From Bacteroidota bacterium (GTDB lineage: Bacteria > Bacteroidota > Bacteroidia > Chitinophagales > Chitinophagaceae), in the NCBI GenBank assembly GCA_947476145.1, contig CANJPH010000005.1:1-64000 (forward strand): a DNA stretch of 64,000 bases. The letters are read 5' to 3'. The position numbers and the translations under genes were made by a program. The notes under the pieces were generated by a model. It saw nothing but the letters and a program-made list of their open reading frames with translations. It made no database searches and was not told the DNA's origin. Positions 25,630-34,551 of the stretch are shown here, piece by piece (position 1 is the first letter of the stretch; the number at the start of each line of letters is the position of its first letter).

Positions 25630-26256
25630 ATGGCCAAAGTTGAGCATCCATTACAAGCCTTAAGAAATTATTTACCCGATGGTTCATTTGAGCCAGTAGT
25701 GCAATTAATTAATTTATATAAAGTTCATTTAACTGTCACAAAGGCGCGTAAATCCGTACTTGGAGATTATCGGCATCCAGCAATGGGTACAAATCATAAA
25801 ATAACGGTAAATGGGAATTTAAATAAGTATGAGTTTTTAATCACCCTACTTCATGAACTTGCTCATTTACTTTGTTTTGAACAGTATAAAAATAGGGTAG
25901 AAGCGCATGGGAAGGAGTGGAAAAATATTTATAGTAGCTTACTTGTCCAATTTATTCGATTGGAGATTTTTCCTATTGACATCCAGAAAAGTTTACAAAA
26001 AACACTGTTGAATCCAGCAGCAACAGCTAATGGTGAAACTGCACTCTTATTGGTTTTGCGTAAGTATGATATCGTTAAAAAAGAGGGTTATTCCTTTGTA
26101 GCGCATATTGCAGAAGGCACTTTATTTGAGTCCTTAAAAGGCCGCATTTTTAAGAGAGCAAAAAAACGACGCATTAGGATTGAATGCATAGAAGTGGCCA
26201 CAGGGCAGGTGTATTCCTTTAGTGCACTGACCGAGGTGAAAGTGATTCATCCATAA
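25630..26256 (+). CDS. SprT-like zinc metalloprotein
   Basis: The 208-residue protein carries the SprT-type zinc motif HELAH (75-79) with a third histidine at 93 in EAHGKEW, the layout shared with SprT and the Spartan protease domain. Upstream is a beta-rich segment, LGDYRHPAMGTNHKITVN. The C-terminal half lacks the cysteine zinc ribbon usual in SprT and instead ends in a basic segment (KRAKKRRIRIECIE). Bacterial SprT function is poorly known; proteolysis of DNA-protein cross-links is only an analogy. It closes the atpZ run before a bidirectional terminator. Confidence 0.82.
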   Translation: MAKVEHPLQALRNYLPDGSFEPVVQLINLYKVHLTVTKARKSVLGDYRHPAMGTNHKITVNGNLNKYEFLITLLHELAHLLCFEQYKNRVEAHGKEWKNIYSSLLVQFIRLEIFPIDIQKSLQKTLLNPAATANGETALLLVLRKYDIVKKEGYSFVAHIAEGTLFESLKGRIFKRAKKRRIRIECIEVATGQVYSFSALTEVKVIHP

Positions 26257-26258
26257 AC

Positions 26259-26299
26259 TTATCAAAAAAGCCAACGAGAAACGTTGGCTTTTTTGATAA
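26259..26299. terminator. Bidirectional terminator
   Basis: TTATCAAAAAAGCCAACG and its exact complement form an 18-bp stem around AGAAA between convergent genes. A second small inverted repeat, AAGCCC/GGGCTT, lies at about 26318-26339. Confidence 0.92.
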
Positions 26300-26347
26300 T
26301 CATAATAGGATAATTTGAAGCCCGTTAAATTTAGGGCTTAATAATTA

Positions 26348-27559
26348 TCAAGCCACTGCTAATCTCACTAAATCAGCAGCTTCGCTTAATAAGATCGCAG
26401 ACTGAACTTTCAGTCCACTCTCGTCAATTAATTTTTTCGCTTCCACAGCATTGGTTCCTTGTAAACGAACTATGATTGGAATATTGATATTGCCTAATTT
26501 GTTGAATGCCTCAATGACACCTGCAGCAACACGATCACAACGAACGATACCGCCAAAGATGTTAATTAAAATTGCTTTCACATTTGGATCTTTCATAATA
26601 ATTCTAAATCCTGCTTCTACTGTTTGTGCATTGGCAGACCCTCCAACGTCTAAGAAGTTAGCGGGTTCTCCACCACTTAACTTAATCATATCCATGGTAG
26701 CCATGGCTAATCCAGCACCATTCACCATACAACCTACGTTACCATCTAACTTTACAAAGTTTAAGTTAAACTCACCTGCTTCTACTTCGGTTGGATCTTC
26801 TTCAGTCACATCACGCATCGCCAATAAATCGGGATGACGCATTAAAGCGTTGTCATCAATATTCATTTTACAATCTACCGCAATGATTTTATCATCACTC
26901 GTTTTGAATAATGGGTTAATCTCTAACATACCGCAGTCTAATGCAACATAAGTGTTGTATAAATTAGTGACAAATTTTACGCAATTCTTTAAAGCCTCTC
27001 CACTTAATCCAAAGTTGAATGCAATTTTTCTTGCCTGAAAACCTGGTAAGCCACCACCTGGGTGTACCCACTCTTTAAATATTTTTTCTGGGGTATCATG
27101 TGCTACATCTTCAATATTCATGCCACCTTCAGTACTGTACATGATCACATTCATTCCTTTTGTACGATCTAATAAAATAGAAAGGTATAATTCCTTGGTA
27201 GGTTGAGGCCCGTCATAATAAACATCCTGCGCTACTAAAATTTGATTCACCACTTTACCAGCTGGGCCAGTTTGAATGGTCACTAAAGTTCCACCCAATA
27301 TATTTTTTGCAAACTTTTCAATATCCTCGGCAGATTTACCCACTGCAACACCTCGTTGATCTGTACCAATGATACTTCCTTTACCACGTCCACCAGCATG
27401 AATTTGTGCTTTAACCACCGCAAATTTATTGTTCGTGTCCGTTGCAATTTTTTGATAGGCTGCAACTGCGTCTGCCACATTTTTTACGGCAACACCTTCT
27501 TGAACAGGAACATTGTATTTTTTTAGAAGCTCTTTAGCTTGGTATTCATGCAAATTCAT
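26348..27559 (-). CDS. sucC: Succinyl-CoA ligase (ADP-forming) beta subunit
   Basis: SucC is the ATP-grasp subunit of the TCA-cycle enzyme that makes ATP or GTP from succinyl-CoA. The 403-residue protein starts MNLHEYQAKELLKKYNVPV, has the nucleotide-binding loop GGRGKGS (57-63), the grasp-metal segment LEINPL and the CoA-ligase part with GLAMATMDMIKLSGGEPANF and INIFGGIVRCD. Length is slightly over the usual 390. The sucD partner is not adjacent, so the two subunits are encoded separately. Upstream on the minus strand, TATCTTCG (27583-27576) is a likely -7 box with no clear -33. Confidence 0.97.
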   Translation of the reverse strand: MNLHEYQAKELLKKYNVPVQEGVAVKNVADAVAAYQKIATDTNNKFAVVKAQIHAGGRGKGSIIGTDQRGVAVGKSAEDIEKFAKNILGGTLVTIQTGPAGKVVNQILVAQDVYYDGPQPTKELYLSILLDRTKGMNVIMYSTEGGMNIEDVAHDTPEKIFKEWVHPGGGLPGFQARKIAFNFGLSGEALKNCVKFVTNLYNTYVALDCGMLEINPLFKTSDDKIIAVDCKMNIDDNALMRHPDLLAMRDVTEEDPTEVEAGEFNLNFVKLDGNVGCMVNGAGLAMATMDMIKLSGGEPANFLDVGGSANAQTVEAGFRIIMKDPNVKAILINIFGGIVRCDRVAAGVIEAFNKLGNINIPIIVRLQGTNAVEAKKLIDESGLKVQSAILLSEAADLVRLAVA

Positions 27560-27640
27560 ACAGATAAAATTTTGGCGAAGATAATAGATAAACAGCAGAA
27601 AATCAGTCTAAAATTGCCTAAAAAGGGATGAAACATATAT

Positions 27641-27671
27641 TTTGCTGTTTAAACATTGAATTGTAACTTTG
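27641..27671 (+). promoter_or_regulatory. Promoter of the yceI-like gene
   Basis: TTTG at 27641-27644 and TAACTTTG at 27664-27671 with 19 bp between them, a full match to the consensus. The ATG is 54 bp downstream. Confidence 0.82.
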
Positions 27672-27724
27672 TTATATTATATTATTATAAGAACTTTAAT
27701 TATTAAAAACACAAATAACTGAAT

Positions 27725-28294
27725 ATGAAAAAAATCATGTTTTCTTTACTTACAATCGCTACGATTGCTATTTTATCTTTTGCCCCTAAATCAAGCAAGA
27801 TTGCAGGTACTACTTTTACAGTCGATGCCGCAAAGAGTAAAGTGGATTGGACGGGTTCCAAAAAAAGTGATTTCCATACTGGATTTTTCCCATTAAAATC
27901 TGGTGCTTTGCAAGTAGATGCTGGTAAACTAGTTGGTGGTAGTTTTGTAATTAATCTTGCAGGATTAAAAGTAACCGACCCTGCAGGTGAAAGATTACAA
28001 GGTCATTTGTCTTCTGCTGAATTTTTTGATATTGCAAAATTTGGCGAAGCTACTTTTACCATTTCTAAAGTAGTATACACAAAAGCAGATAAAGCAACCA
28101 TTACAGGAGATCTTTCATTACATGGTATTAGTGCGCCTGTAACCTTTAATGCTTCTATAAGAAGTGCGGATGATAAAGGTTTCTTTGCGGAAGCTTTTTT
28201 CCCATTTGATAGAACATTATTTGGAATTAATTATGGTGTAGGAAATATTGATACAGATGTTCAATTAGCCGTTCATATTTACGGTAACAAGTAA
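27725..28294 (+). CDS. YceI-family periplasmic protein
   Basis: The 189-residue protein has a signal peptide (about 1-20) and the YceI lipocalin-like barrel: FTVDAAKSKVDWTGSKK, FHTGFFPLKSGALQVD, SFVINLAGLKVTD, ERLQGHLSSAEFFDIAKFGEATF and LSLHGISAPVTF. These domains bind isoprenoid or fatty amphiphiles in their cavity. It has its own strong promoter and a downstream terminator, so it is a single-gene unit. The physiological ligand is unknown; a role in quinone handling or stress is only suggested by the family. Confidence 0.93.
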   Translation: MKKIMFSLLTIATIAILSFAPKSSKIAGTTFTVDAAKSKVDWTGSKKSDFHTGFFPLKSGALQVDAGKLVGGSFVINLAGLKVTDPAGERLQGHLSSAEFFDIAKFGEATFTISKVVYTKADKATITGDLSLHGISAPVTFNASIRSADDKGFFAEAFFPFDRTLFGINYGVGNIDTDVQLAVHIYGNK

Positions 28295-28319
28295 TTTTGA
28301 TTGTTAAGAAATCTTAAAT

Positions 28320-28351
28320 AAAAGGCCTCCAAATGGGGGCCTTTTATTTTT
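28320..28351 (+). terminator. Terminator after yceI
   Basis: AAAAGGCCTCC and GGGGGCCTTTT arms around AAAT with one G-T pair, then ATTTTT. Confidence 0.85.
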
Positions 28352-28381
28352 AGTTCGCTTTGCTTGAATGCTAAATCCTAT

Positions 28382-28894
28382 TTAAATATCGTATCGCTCT
28401 TTTAAAATATGTAAATGGTGTAATGCATGCCCAAATATGATAAATCCCAATGCATTTACTGAAATGGGTTGACCACTAGCTGTTCCCATGTTTTTAATTT
28501 GTTCCTCGGTAAAAGAAGCAAATAATAAGTTAGTGGATTGACGCACCACTCTCCATTCTGTTAACATGTCTTTCCAGTTTCTATTGGCACCCGTTCCGTT
28601 TTTTGCATATTCGTTTTCATCAAAACCTAATAATGCAGCAGGTTCTTTTCTTGCAATGGATAGGGCGCGGTAAGCAAAAATTCTTTCAGTGTCAATAACA
28701 TGTTGCAACATTTGCTTAATGGTCCATTTATCTTCGGCATATGCATAATTTGCTTTTTCAGCCGGTATTGCCGACCAGGATTCGGTGATACGATCATGGT
28801 ATTGTTGAACCAAGATGGAATAATCTTTTCCACTTGTATAGTTAACGTAAGATTGATAAAAGCTACTGTATTCGGTCGCACTTGGTCGGGACAT
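28382..28894 (-). CDS. DinB/YfiT-like putative metal-dependent hydrolase
   Basis: The 170-residue four-helix protein has the DinB_2 pattern: WTIKQMLQHVIDTERIFAYRAL near residue 57, and the C-terminal FGHALHHLHILKERY. His65, His156 and His160 are the expected metal ligands. Family members include bacillithiol transferases and damage-inducible proteins, so the activity here cannot be named. It is the last gene of a tight minus-strand cluster, 3 bp after the subtilase gene. Confidence 0.85.
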   Translation of the reverse strand: MSRPSATEYSSFYQSYVNYTSGKDYSILVQQYHDRITESWSAIPAEKANYAYAEDKWTIKQMLQHVIDTERIFAYRALSIARKEPAALLGFDENEYAKNGTGANRNWKDMLTEWRVVRQSTNLLFASFTEEQIKNMGTASGQPISVNALGFIIFGHALHHLHILKERYDI

Positions 28895-28897
28895 ATT

Positions 28898-30556
28898 CTA
28901 TTTTGTTTTTGATTTTATGTTTTTAGAAGGGATATATTTATTTGCAATTTGAATGGCATTTGCTGCATTTACGATACCTCCTGCGGATGCAATCTCGGTT
29001 AATTTTTTTGATTCCTCTTTTTGCGGAACAACAAATTCGGCATTTGGATTACTTGGCTTCCAAACACTTTGCATAATAATTTTCTTTACATCTATGGCGG
29101 ATAAATTAGGGTAATAAGAACGAATCATGGCGGCTATATGACTCACAATAGGGGCAGCCATGCTGGTCCCTTGTAAATAACCATGATTGTTTTCACCTGG
29201 TAGGGTAGAATAAATTTTATTGCCAGGAGATAAGACATCAACAATACTTGGTCCAAAATTACTAAAGTCGGTAAGTAGGGAATTGTTAATGAATTCTTCA
29301 CTACTTGCTGCTACCGTAATGATATTATTTGTAGTGTCATTTAGATAACTAGAATAGGGGTTTGGGTAAACGGCCTTGGTTTCTAAATCATAATATTCAT
29401 TGCCTGCTGCATGTATAATAAGTACGTCTTTGGAGGCAGCATATCTAATGGCATTGTCCACCCAAATTTGTTCGGGAGAAAATGATTTCCCAAAACTCAT
29501 ATTAATTATTTTGGCTCCGTTGTCTACTGCGTATTTAATGCCTAAGGCAACGTCTTTGTCGTATTCGTCTCCATCAGGTACCACGCGTACCCCCATAATG
29601 GTTATATTGGGGTATAAAGATTTTACATTCCATGTAGTTTCGGGAATGCTTGCAACCAGTCCGGCAACATGTGTGCCATGTCTTGCATTGGGTCCTGTAA
29701 TGTCATTATTGCCATAAAACCGATCGGCTAAATCTTCGTAATCATCTTTAATAATATCAGCTCTTATTGCAGTAGGGGGTTTGGTTTTAGCAGTAGCCGA
29801 CTTTTCTTTTCCTTCCACATAATCTTTTAAATCTTTTATGATTTCCAAATAAGGTGTTTCTGGTTCTATGCCTAACATTTTAACCGTTCTTAAATAAGCC
29901 ATCTTTGCTTCTAAAGTATTTCTTCCTATTGGCTGAAAAGATTTTAGTTGCTCAAGGCTGAAATTTGAATCTAGTAATTCTTTTATAATGGTATTGCCTA
30001 GTTTTTGAACCGCATTGGTAGCCATAGAAATATATCTCAAATTGGCAGCATCATCGTCGGAGAATTCAATTTCATTGGCAGCTTGTTTCCAATTTTCATA
30101 TTGTTTTTTTTCGGCAGGGTTCATTTTGCTTTCATCAATTTGTTTCCCCTCATACCTATTTTTAAACTTATGGTATACCCTGGATTTTTCGTCTGCTGCT
30201 TTATCAATATTACGACCATCTTTACCACCTAAGAAATTCCATCCATGTATATCATCTACATAACCATTGCGGTCATCATCAATACCATTTCCTACAATTT
30301 CCTTTTTGTTTACCCATAAGACAGGTTTGATTTCAATATTGTTGGTATCAACACCTCCATCCATAACGGCCACAATAATTGAAGTAGGCTTTTTTGAAAA
30401 GCTAGCTAATTTTTGATAGGCTTGAAAAAGACTAATGCCATGAACATTGTCTTGTGTATAGTCCTTCCAATGCCAGTTTTGACTTGGACTGATCGCTTGC
30501 CCGAAACTTATTAAATGAATGCAAATAAAAAAAAGTACTAATAATATTCTATTCAT
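28898..30556 (-). CDS. Secreted subtilisin-like serine protease (S8)
   Basis: The 552-residue protein has a signal peptide (1-19) and a subtilase domain interrupted by a large helical insertion (about 120-280). The triad is visible: Asp66 in VMDGGVD, His293 in HGTHVAG and Ser465 in GTSMAAP, with the oxyanion Asn385 in HAAGN. An Asp-rich loop (GIDDDRNGYVDD) after the first motif may bind Ca. No type IX C-terminal sorting domain is seen; the tail ends in IKSKTK, so it is probably periplasmic or Sec-exported. It sits between ALDH and DinB genes with gaps of 3-5 bp. Confidence 0.93.
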   Translation of the reverse strand: MNRILLVLFFICIHLISFGQAISPSQNWHWKDYTQDNVHGISLFQAYQKLASFSKKPTSIIVAVMDGGVDTNNIEIKPVLWVNKKEIVGNGIDDDRNGYVDDIHGWNFLGGKDGRNIDKAADEKSRVYHKFKNRYEGKQIDESKMNPAEKKQYENWKQAANEIEFSDDDAANLRYISMATNAVQKLGNTIIKELLDSNFSLEQLKSFQPIGRNTLEAKMAYLRTVKMLGIEPETPYLEIIKDLKDYVEGKEKSATAKTKPPTAIRADIIKDDYEDLADRFYGNNDITGPNARHGTHVAGLVASIPETTWNVKSLYPNITIMGVRVVPDGDEYDKDVALGIKYAVDNGAKIINMSFGKSFSPEQIWVDNAIRYAASKDVLIIHAAGNEYYDLETKAVYPNPYSSYLNDTTNNIITVAASSEEFINNSLLTDFSNFGPSIVDVLSPGNKIYSTLPGENNHGYLQGTSMAAPIVSHIAAMIRSYYPNLSAIDVKKIIMQSVWKPSNPNAEFVVPQKEESKKLTEIASAGGIVNAANAIQIANKYIPSKNIKSKTK

Positions 30557-30561
30557 AAAAA

Positions 30562-32085
30562 CTATAAATCAAATTGAATGCCTTGTGCTAATGGTAAAGT
30601 GTTACTCCAATTAATGGTGTTGGTTTGTCGGCGCATGTATGCTTTCCATGCATCACTTCCACTTTCTCTTCCTCCACCAGTTTCTTTTTCTCCTCCAAAC
30701 GCTCCTCCAATTTCCGCACCACTGGTTCCAATATTTACATTCGCAATACCACAATCACTTCCTTGTGCAGATAAGAATAATTCAGACTCTCTCATATTTA
30801 AAGTCATGATGGCAGATGATAACCCTTGTGGTACATTATTTTGAATGGCAATCGCTTCCTCAATAGTCGCATATTTCATTACATATAAAATAGGAGCGAA
30901 GGTTTCATGTTGTACAATGGCATCATCTGGTTTTGCAGCCGCAATACATGGCTTTACATAACATCCACTTTCATAACCAGAACCTTCTAGAACACCACCC
31001 TCCACTAAAAAATGTCCTCCTTCTTTTTTACAGGCTTCAATACTATTTAAATATAATTTCACTGCATCCTTATCAATTAAGGGGCCCATGTGATTTTTTG
31101 AATCTAGAGGATCGCCAATAATAATTTGTTGGTAAGCTTTGGTTAATTTGGCAACAAAACTATCGTAAACTTTTTCATGGATAATTAATCTTCTAGTACT
31201 CGTACATCTTTGACCCGCTGTGCCCACAGCTCCAAATACGGCTCCAATCAAAGACATATCTAAGTCTGCATTTTCTGTAATAATGATGGCGTTATTGCCT
31301 CCTAATTCTAAAATAGTTTTACCTAATCTTCCTGCAACTGCTTTGTTTAATTCTTTACCCATTCTCGTAGATCCCGTGGCAGAAACCAATGGAATTCGCT
31401 CATCATGACTCATCCATTCTCCTACATTTCTACCACCTTGAATTAAATTATTAACGCCTTCGGGAACATTGTTTTCTGCAAATACTTTGGCTACAATATT
31501 TTGAATGGCATTCCCACATAAAGGTGTTTTTTCACTCGGCTTCCATACCGTCACGTTTCCACAAACCCAGGCTAAAGCTGCATTCCAGCTCCAAACAGCT
31601 ACCGGGAAATTAAAAGCAGATATGATGCCTACAATACCCATGGGGTGCCATTGCTCATACATCCTATGTGAAGGTCTTTCGCTATGCATGGTTAGGCCAT
31701 ATAGTTGTCTAGATAATCCTACTGCAAAATCACAGATATCAATCATTTCTTGCACTTCTCCTAAACCTTCTTGTAAACTTTTTCCCATTTCATAACTTAC
31801 CAATTGTCCAAGCGCATGTTTTTCGGCACGAAGTGCTTCGCCTAATTGTCTTACTACTTCGCCACGTTTTGGTGCTGGCCATTTTCTCCATGCTAAGTAT
31901 GCAGATTGTGCAGTGGTAATTACTTTTTCATAAGCGTCTTTATCGGTTGTGCTAACCGCTCCAATCATATTTCCATCTACCGGGGAGAAACTTAAAATGA
32001 ATTCACCTTTACTTTTAACGAATGCAGTACCTGTTGAAGTTCCTTCGTTTTCCTTTTGTAACTTCAATGTTTGTAAGAATTCCAT
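30562..32085 (-). CDS. Aldehyde dehydrogenase, ALDH7 (antiquitin/AmaB) type
   Basis: This NAD-dependent aldehyde dehydrogenase of 507 residues has catalytic Cys294 in GQRCTS, general base Glu260 in LELGGNN and the NAD-site GSTRMGKE. The overall pattern (SPVDG, ISAFNFPVAVWSWNAALAWVCGN, GGAFGGEKETGGGRESGSDAWK) is the ALDH7 family, whose members oxidise alpha-aminoadipic semialdehyde (piperideine-6-carboxylate) in lysine breakdown, or betaine aldehyde. Neighbours do not supply a lysine pathway, so substrate is inferred from family only. It is separated from its upstream neighbour by 2 bp and its downstream neighbour by 5 bp. Confidence 0.93.
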   Translation of the reverse strand: MEFLQTLKLQKENEGTSTGTAFVKSKGEFILSFSPVDGNMIGAVSTTDKDAYEKVITTAQSAYLAWRKWPAPKRGEVVRQLGEALRAEKHALGQLVSYEMGKSLQEGLGEVQEMIDICDFAVGLSRQLYGLTMHSERPSHRMYEQWHPMGIVGIISAFNFPVAVWSWNAALAWVCGNVTVWKPSEKTPLCGNAIQNIVAKVFAENNVPEGVNNLIQGGRNVGEWMSHDERIPLVSATGSTRMGKELNKAVAGRLGKTILELGGNNAIIITENADLDMSLIGAVFGAVGTAGQRCTSTRRLIIHEKVYDSFVAKLTKAYQQIIIGDPLDSKNHMGPLIDKDAVKLYLNSIEACKKEGGHFLVEGGVLEGSGYESGCYVKPCIAAAKPDDAIVQHETFAPILYVMKYATIEEAIAIQNNVPQGLSSAIMTLNMRESELFLSAQGSDCGIANVNIGTSGAEIGGAFGGEKETGGGRESGSDAWKAYMRRQTNTINWSNTLPLAQGIQFDL

Positions 32086-32087
32086 AT

Positions 32088-32576
32088 TTATTTTTTAATT
32101 TTTTCTATAATATTGGTTGTGGAGAAACCTTCTATTATCGGATTGATAATTACTTTTCCTCCATGGGCAATTACTTCTTTAGCACCAACAATAGTATCAA
32201 TTGTATAATCACCGCCTTTTACCAATACATCCGGTAAAATTTGAGAAATTAATTCATGAGGTGTGTCTTCTTCAAAAATAATTACTGCATCCACCATGGC
32301 AAGGTTTGCAATAATAAGCGCGCGACTTGCCGTATTATTAATGGGCCTGTCTGGGCCTTTTAATTTTTTGATGCTTGCATCGCTATTTAATCCAACAATT
32401 AAATAGTCCGCTTCTTTAGCTGCTTCTGCAATGGAGAACAAATGTCCGGGGTGAAGTATGTCAAAACATCCATTGGTAAATGACACTGTTTTCCCTGTAA
32501 TTTTCCAAGCGTGCATGATTGCTTTGGCTTGATCAATTGTCATTATCTTCTTTTCAAATCCATCCACAAATCTCAT
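32088..32576 (-). CDS. rfaE2: Heptose-1-phosphate adenylyltransferase-like protein (RfaE2/HldE C-domain)
   Basis: The 162-residue nucleotidyltransferase has the signature GCFDILHPGHL (about 37-47), VGLNSDASI, KGPDRPINN and LPDVLVKGGDYT. It corresponds to the stand-alone second domain of HldE, which activates heptose-1-phosphate with ATP for LPS core synthesis. The kinase half (RfaE1) is not fused and not adjacent. The ATG at 32576 follows the flippase stop by one base, implying translational coupling; an internal ATG 11 codons in is less favoured. The adjacent flippase-like gene fits an envelope role. Confidence 0.9.
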   Translation of the reverse strand: MRFVDGFEKKIMTIDQAKAIMHAWKITGKTVSFTNGCFDILHPGHLFSIAEAAKEADYLIVGLNSDASIKKLKGPDRPINNTASRALIIANLAMVDAVIIFEEDTPHELISQILPDVLVKGGDYTIDTIVGAKEVIAHGGKVIINPIIEGFSTTNIIEKIKK

Positions 32577-32577
32577 A

Positions 32578-33558
32578 CTAAATTGCTTTTTTATTAATAA
32601 TAGGAAGTAAAATTAAACTAGCGCCGCCTAATATTAACAAGATGATAAATTGAGCAAACCATTGAACAGTTCCATTGGCTAGTCCTAAAGTGTAGCTTAC
32701 ACCATTTAATTTTAAAACCATGGCCATTAAAAGTGCATAAGCACCTATGCCACCTGGTGTGATGATCATTCCAATACTTGCAAAAGCAAGACAACTAATA
32801 GCAGTAGGGAATGAACTTGCAGTTCCTTCTGTCCCAAATAAACCAATATAAGTGGCAATTAAATACATAAACCAAATGCCAAAACTATATAGGAAGAATA
32901 GGTTGTGCTTTTTTAATTTGGTAGCACTGATTACACCTTCCCAAATGCCAGCAATGATATGTTTTAAACCATGAATTGTCTTTTGCAATTTACTTTTAAA
33001 AACAAACATTAATAAGATCGCTATAATAATAATGCCAATGCCAGCATAAAGTATATAATGAGTGTTGGGGGTATTTGCCTCTGTTGCAGTTTGCGCTCTA
33101 AGTTCATTCCATCCAGTAGATATGACATTGAATTGTAAGGAAAGCGCCAGTATAAAAACTATGCCTAAACTAAGGACATCAAAAGCCCTTTCCGCTACAA
33201 TGGTCCCCACAATTTTTTCGGCAGGTATTTTTTCATATTTTGAAAGCAGGGTACATTTTAGTACCTCGCCTAAACGGGGTACAGCCAAATTGGCTAGGTA
33301 GCCGATGAGTACGGCTAAAAAGGTATTGGCCACCGAAGGTTTATATCCCAAAGGCTCCATGATGAGTCTCCATCTTAGGGCCCTTAAAAAGTGAGAGAAA
33401 GTAAGTATCAGAAAAACAGGAATTAAAACCCAGTATTTAGTCGTTTTTAAGGCATTGGTAAACTTGTCCCATTCTTGGGGGGGAATTTGATGCAAACTCC
33501 ACCAAATCAGCAAGATGCCAATTAGTAAAAAGAAAGCTATTTTAAGGAATTTCCCCAT
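32578..33558 (-). CDS. Flippase-like membrane protein (LPG synthase TM domain family)
   Basis: A 326-residue integral membrane protein with seven to eight helices, including FLKIAFFLLIGILLIWWSL at the start, and the conserved family block FSHFLRALRWRLIMEPLGYKPS followed by NLAVPRLGEVLKCTLL. The C-terminal segment TPGGIGAYALLMAMVL is also typical. Relatives include the flippase half of MprF (aminoacyl-PG) and AglD-like proteins; no synthase domain is fused. I used ATG 33558; an upstream in-frame ATG would extend the protein by 63 non-hydrophobic residues into the divergent gene's leader. It is the first gene of a five-gene operon. Confidence 0.85.
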   Translation of the reverse strand: MGKFLKIAFFLLIGILLIWWSLHQIPPQEWDKFTNALKTTKYWVLIPVFLILTFSHFLRALRWRLIMEPLGYKPSVANTFLAVLIGYLANLAVPRLGEVLKCTLLSKYEKIPAEKIVGTIVAERAFDVLSLGIVFILALSLQFNVISTGWNELRAQTATEANTPNTHYILYAGIGIIIIAILLMFVFKSKLQKTIHGLKHIIAGIWEGVISATKLKKHNLFFLYSFGIWFMYLIATYIGLFGTEGTASSFPTAISCLAFASIGMIITPGGIGAYALLMAMVLKLNGVSYTLGLANGTVQWFAQFIILLILGGASLILLPIINKKAI

Positions 33559-33673
33559 GATTTTTCGTTTTTCGAATGTATTGCAATTTACAATCAATTG
33601 TGCTATAAAACTTGGATTTAGGAGGCTATTTATAACCCTTTTTAAGTGGTTTCTTAAAGTGCTTACAATTTCG

Positions 33674-33681
33674 TACCTTCG
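33674..33681 (+). promoter_or_regulatory. Possible -7 box for the GlgA-like gene
   Basis: TACCTTCG resembles the TATCTTCG -7 box at 15128-15135. The spaced upstream position holds TTTC rather than TTTG. It is consistent with a start of translation at ATG 33719. Confidence 0.4.
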
Positions 33682-33718
33682 CAAACTCATAGATGGTTCT
33701 GAGTTAAACCCAAAAGGA

Positions 33719-34537
33719 ATGTCTGAAAAAAAACGAATATTATACATCGCGACCGAAATGTCACCTTATTTAGAGTTGACAGAGTTTGCCGAGATTATTA
33801 ATAAACTGGCGATTAAGAGTAACGATAGTGGCCTAGAAGTTCGTTGTATTATGCCAAGATTTGGTGTGATCAATGAAAGAAGACACCGTTTACATGAAGT
33901 GGTTAGACTTTCCGGAATCAATGTTCAAGTGGACAGCGATGATTATCCATTACAAATTAAAGTAGCTTCCTTACCAAATGCACGTTTACAAGTTTATTTT
34001 TTAGAAAATGAGGACTTCTTCAAACGCAAGCAAATTTTTCATGATGAGAGTGAAACCTGGTTTGATGATAACGTATTAAGAACTGTATTCTTTTGTAGAG
34101 GAGCCTTAGAAACCGTTAAGAAATTTGGATGGCCTCCAGATATTATTCATTGTAGCGGATGGATGACTGGGTTAATTCCAGCTTATATTAAAACTGCCTT
34201 TAAAAAAGAGCCAGTTTTCTCTAATTCAAAAGTAGTTTTCACTATAGGTGCAAATACATTTGAAGAGAAGTTTAATAAAGATTTTTTAACGAAGTCATTG
34301 ATTAATGCAAATATTAAGGACAAGGATTTAGAACCTTTCAAAGATTTGACCAATGCAGCCATGTTCAGAGGTGGGGCTACTTATGCGGATGCCATCACTT
34401 TTGGTGCGGATGTAATTGACAAAAAATTGGTATCTGAATTTTCAGCTGTAAAAGGTAAAAAAGTGGTGCCATTTAACGGATGGGATTCCGATTTAACAGA
34501 GTATTTAGATTTATACAACGAACTTGCAGGCAAGTAA
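33719..34537 (+). CDS. Glycogen/starch synthase-like N-terminal domain protein
   Basis: The 272-residue protein resembles only the N-terminal half of GT5 glycogen synthase: ILYIATEMSPYLEL, LEVRCIMPRFGVINERRHRLHEV, VYFLENEDFFKR, FFCRGALETVKKFGWPPDIIHCSGWMTGLIPAY. The KTGGL motif that binds ADP-glucose is replaced (ELTEFAEI), and the entire C-terminal GT-B domain is missing. I therefore doubt it is a working synthase. Short proteins of this type recur in Bacteroidota, so a conserved non-catalytic role is likely. I chose ATG 33719; the frame is open upstream but overlaps the divergent flippase gene. DUF4270 follows after 14 bp. Confidence 0.8.
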   Translation: MSEKKRILYIATEMSPYLELTEFAEIINKLAIKSNDSGLEVRCIMPRFGVINERRHRLHEVVRLSGINVQVDSDDYPLQIKVASLPNARLQVYFLENEDFFKRKQIFHDESETWFDDNVLRTVFFCRGALETVKKFGWPPDIIHCSGWMTGLIPAYIKTAFKKEPVFSNSKVVFTIGANTFEEKFNKDFLTKSLINANIKDKDLEPFKDLTNAAMFRGGATYADAITFGADVIDKKLVSEFSAVKGKKVVPFNGWDSDLTEYLDLYNELAGK

Positions 34538-34551
34538 AGACAAATTAATAC

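Noticed and set aside
33559-33747. Extended N-terminus of the flippase gene
   Set aside because: The 63 extra residues are not hydrophobic, precede the first membrane helix and overlap the leader of the divergent gene.
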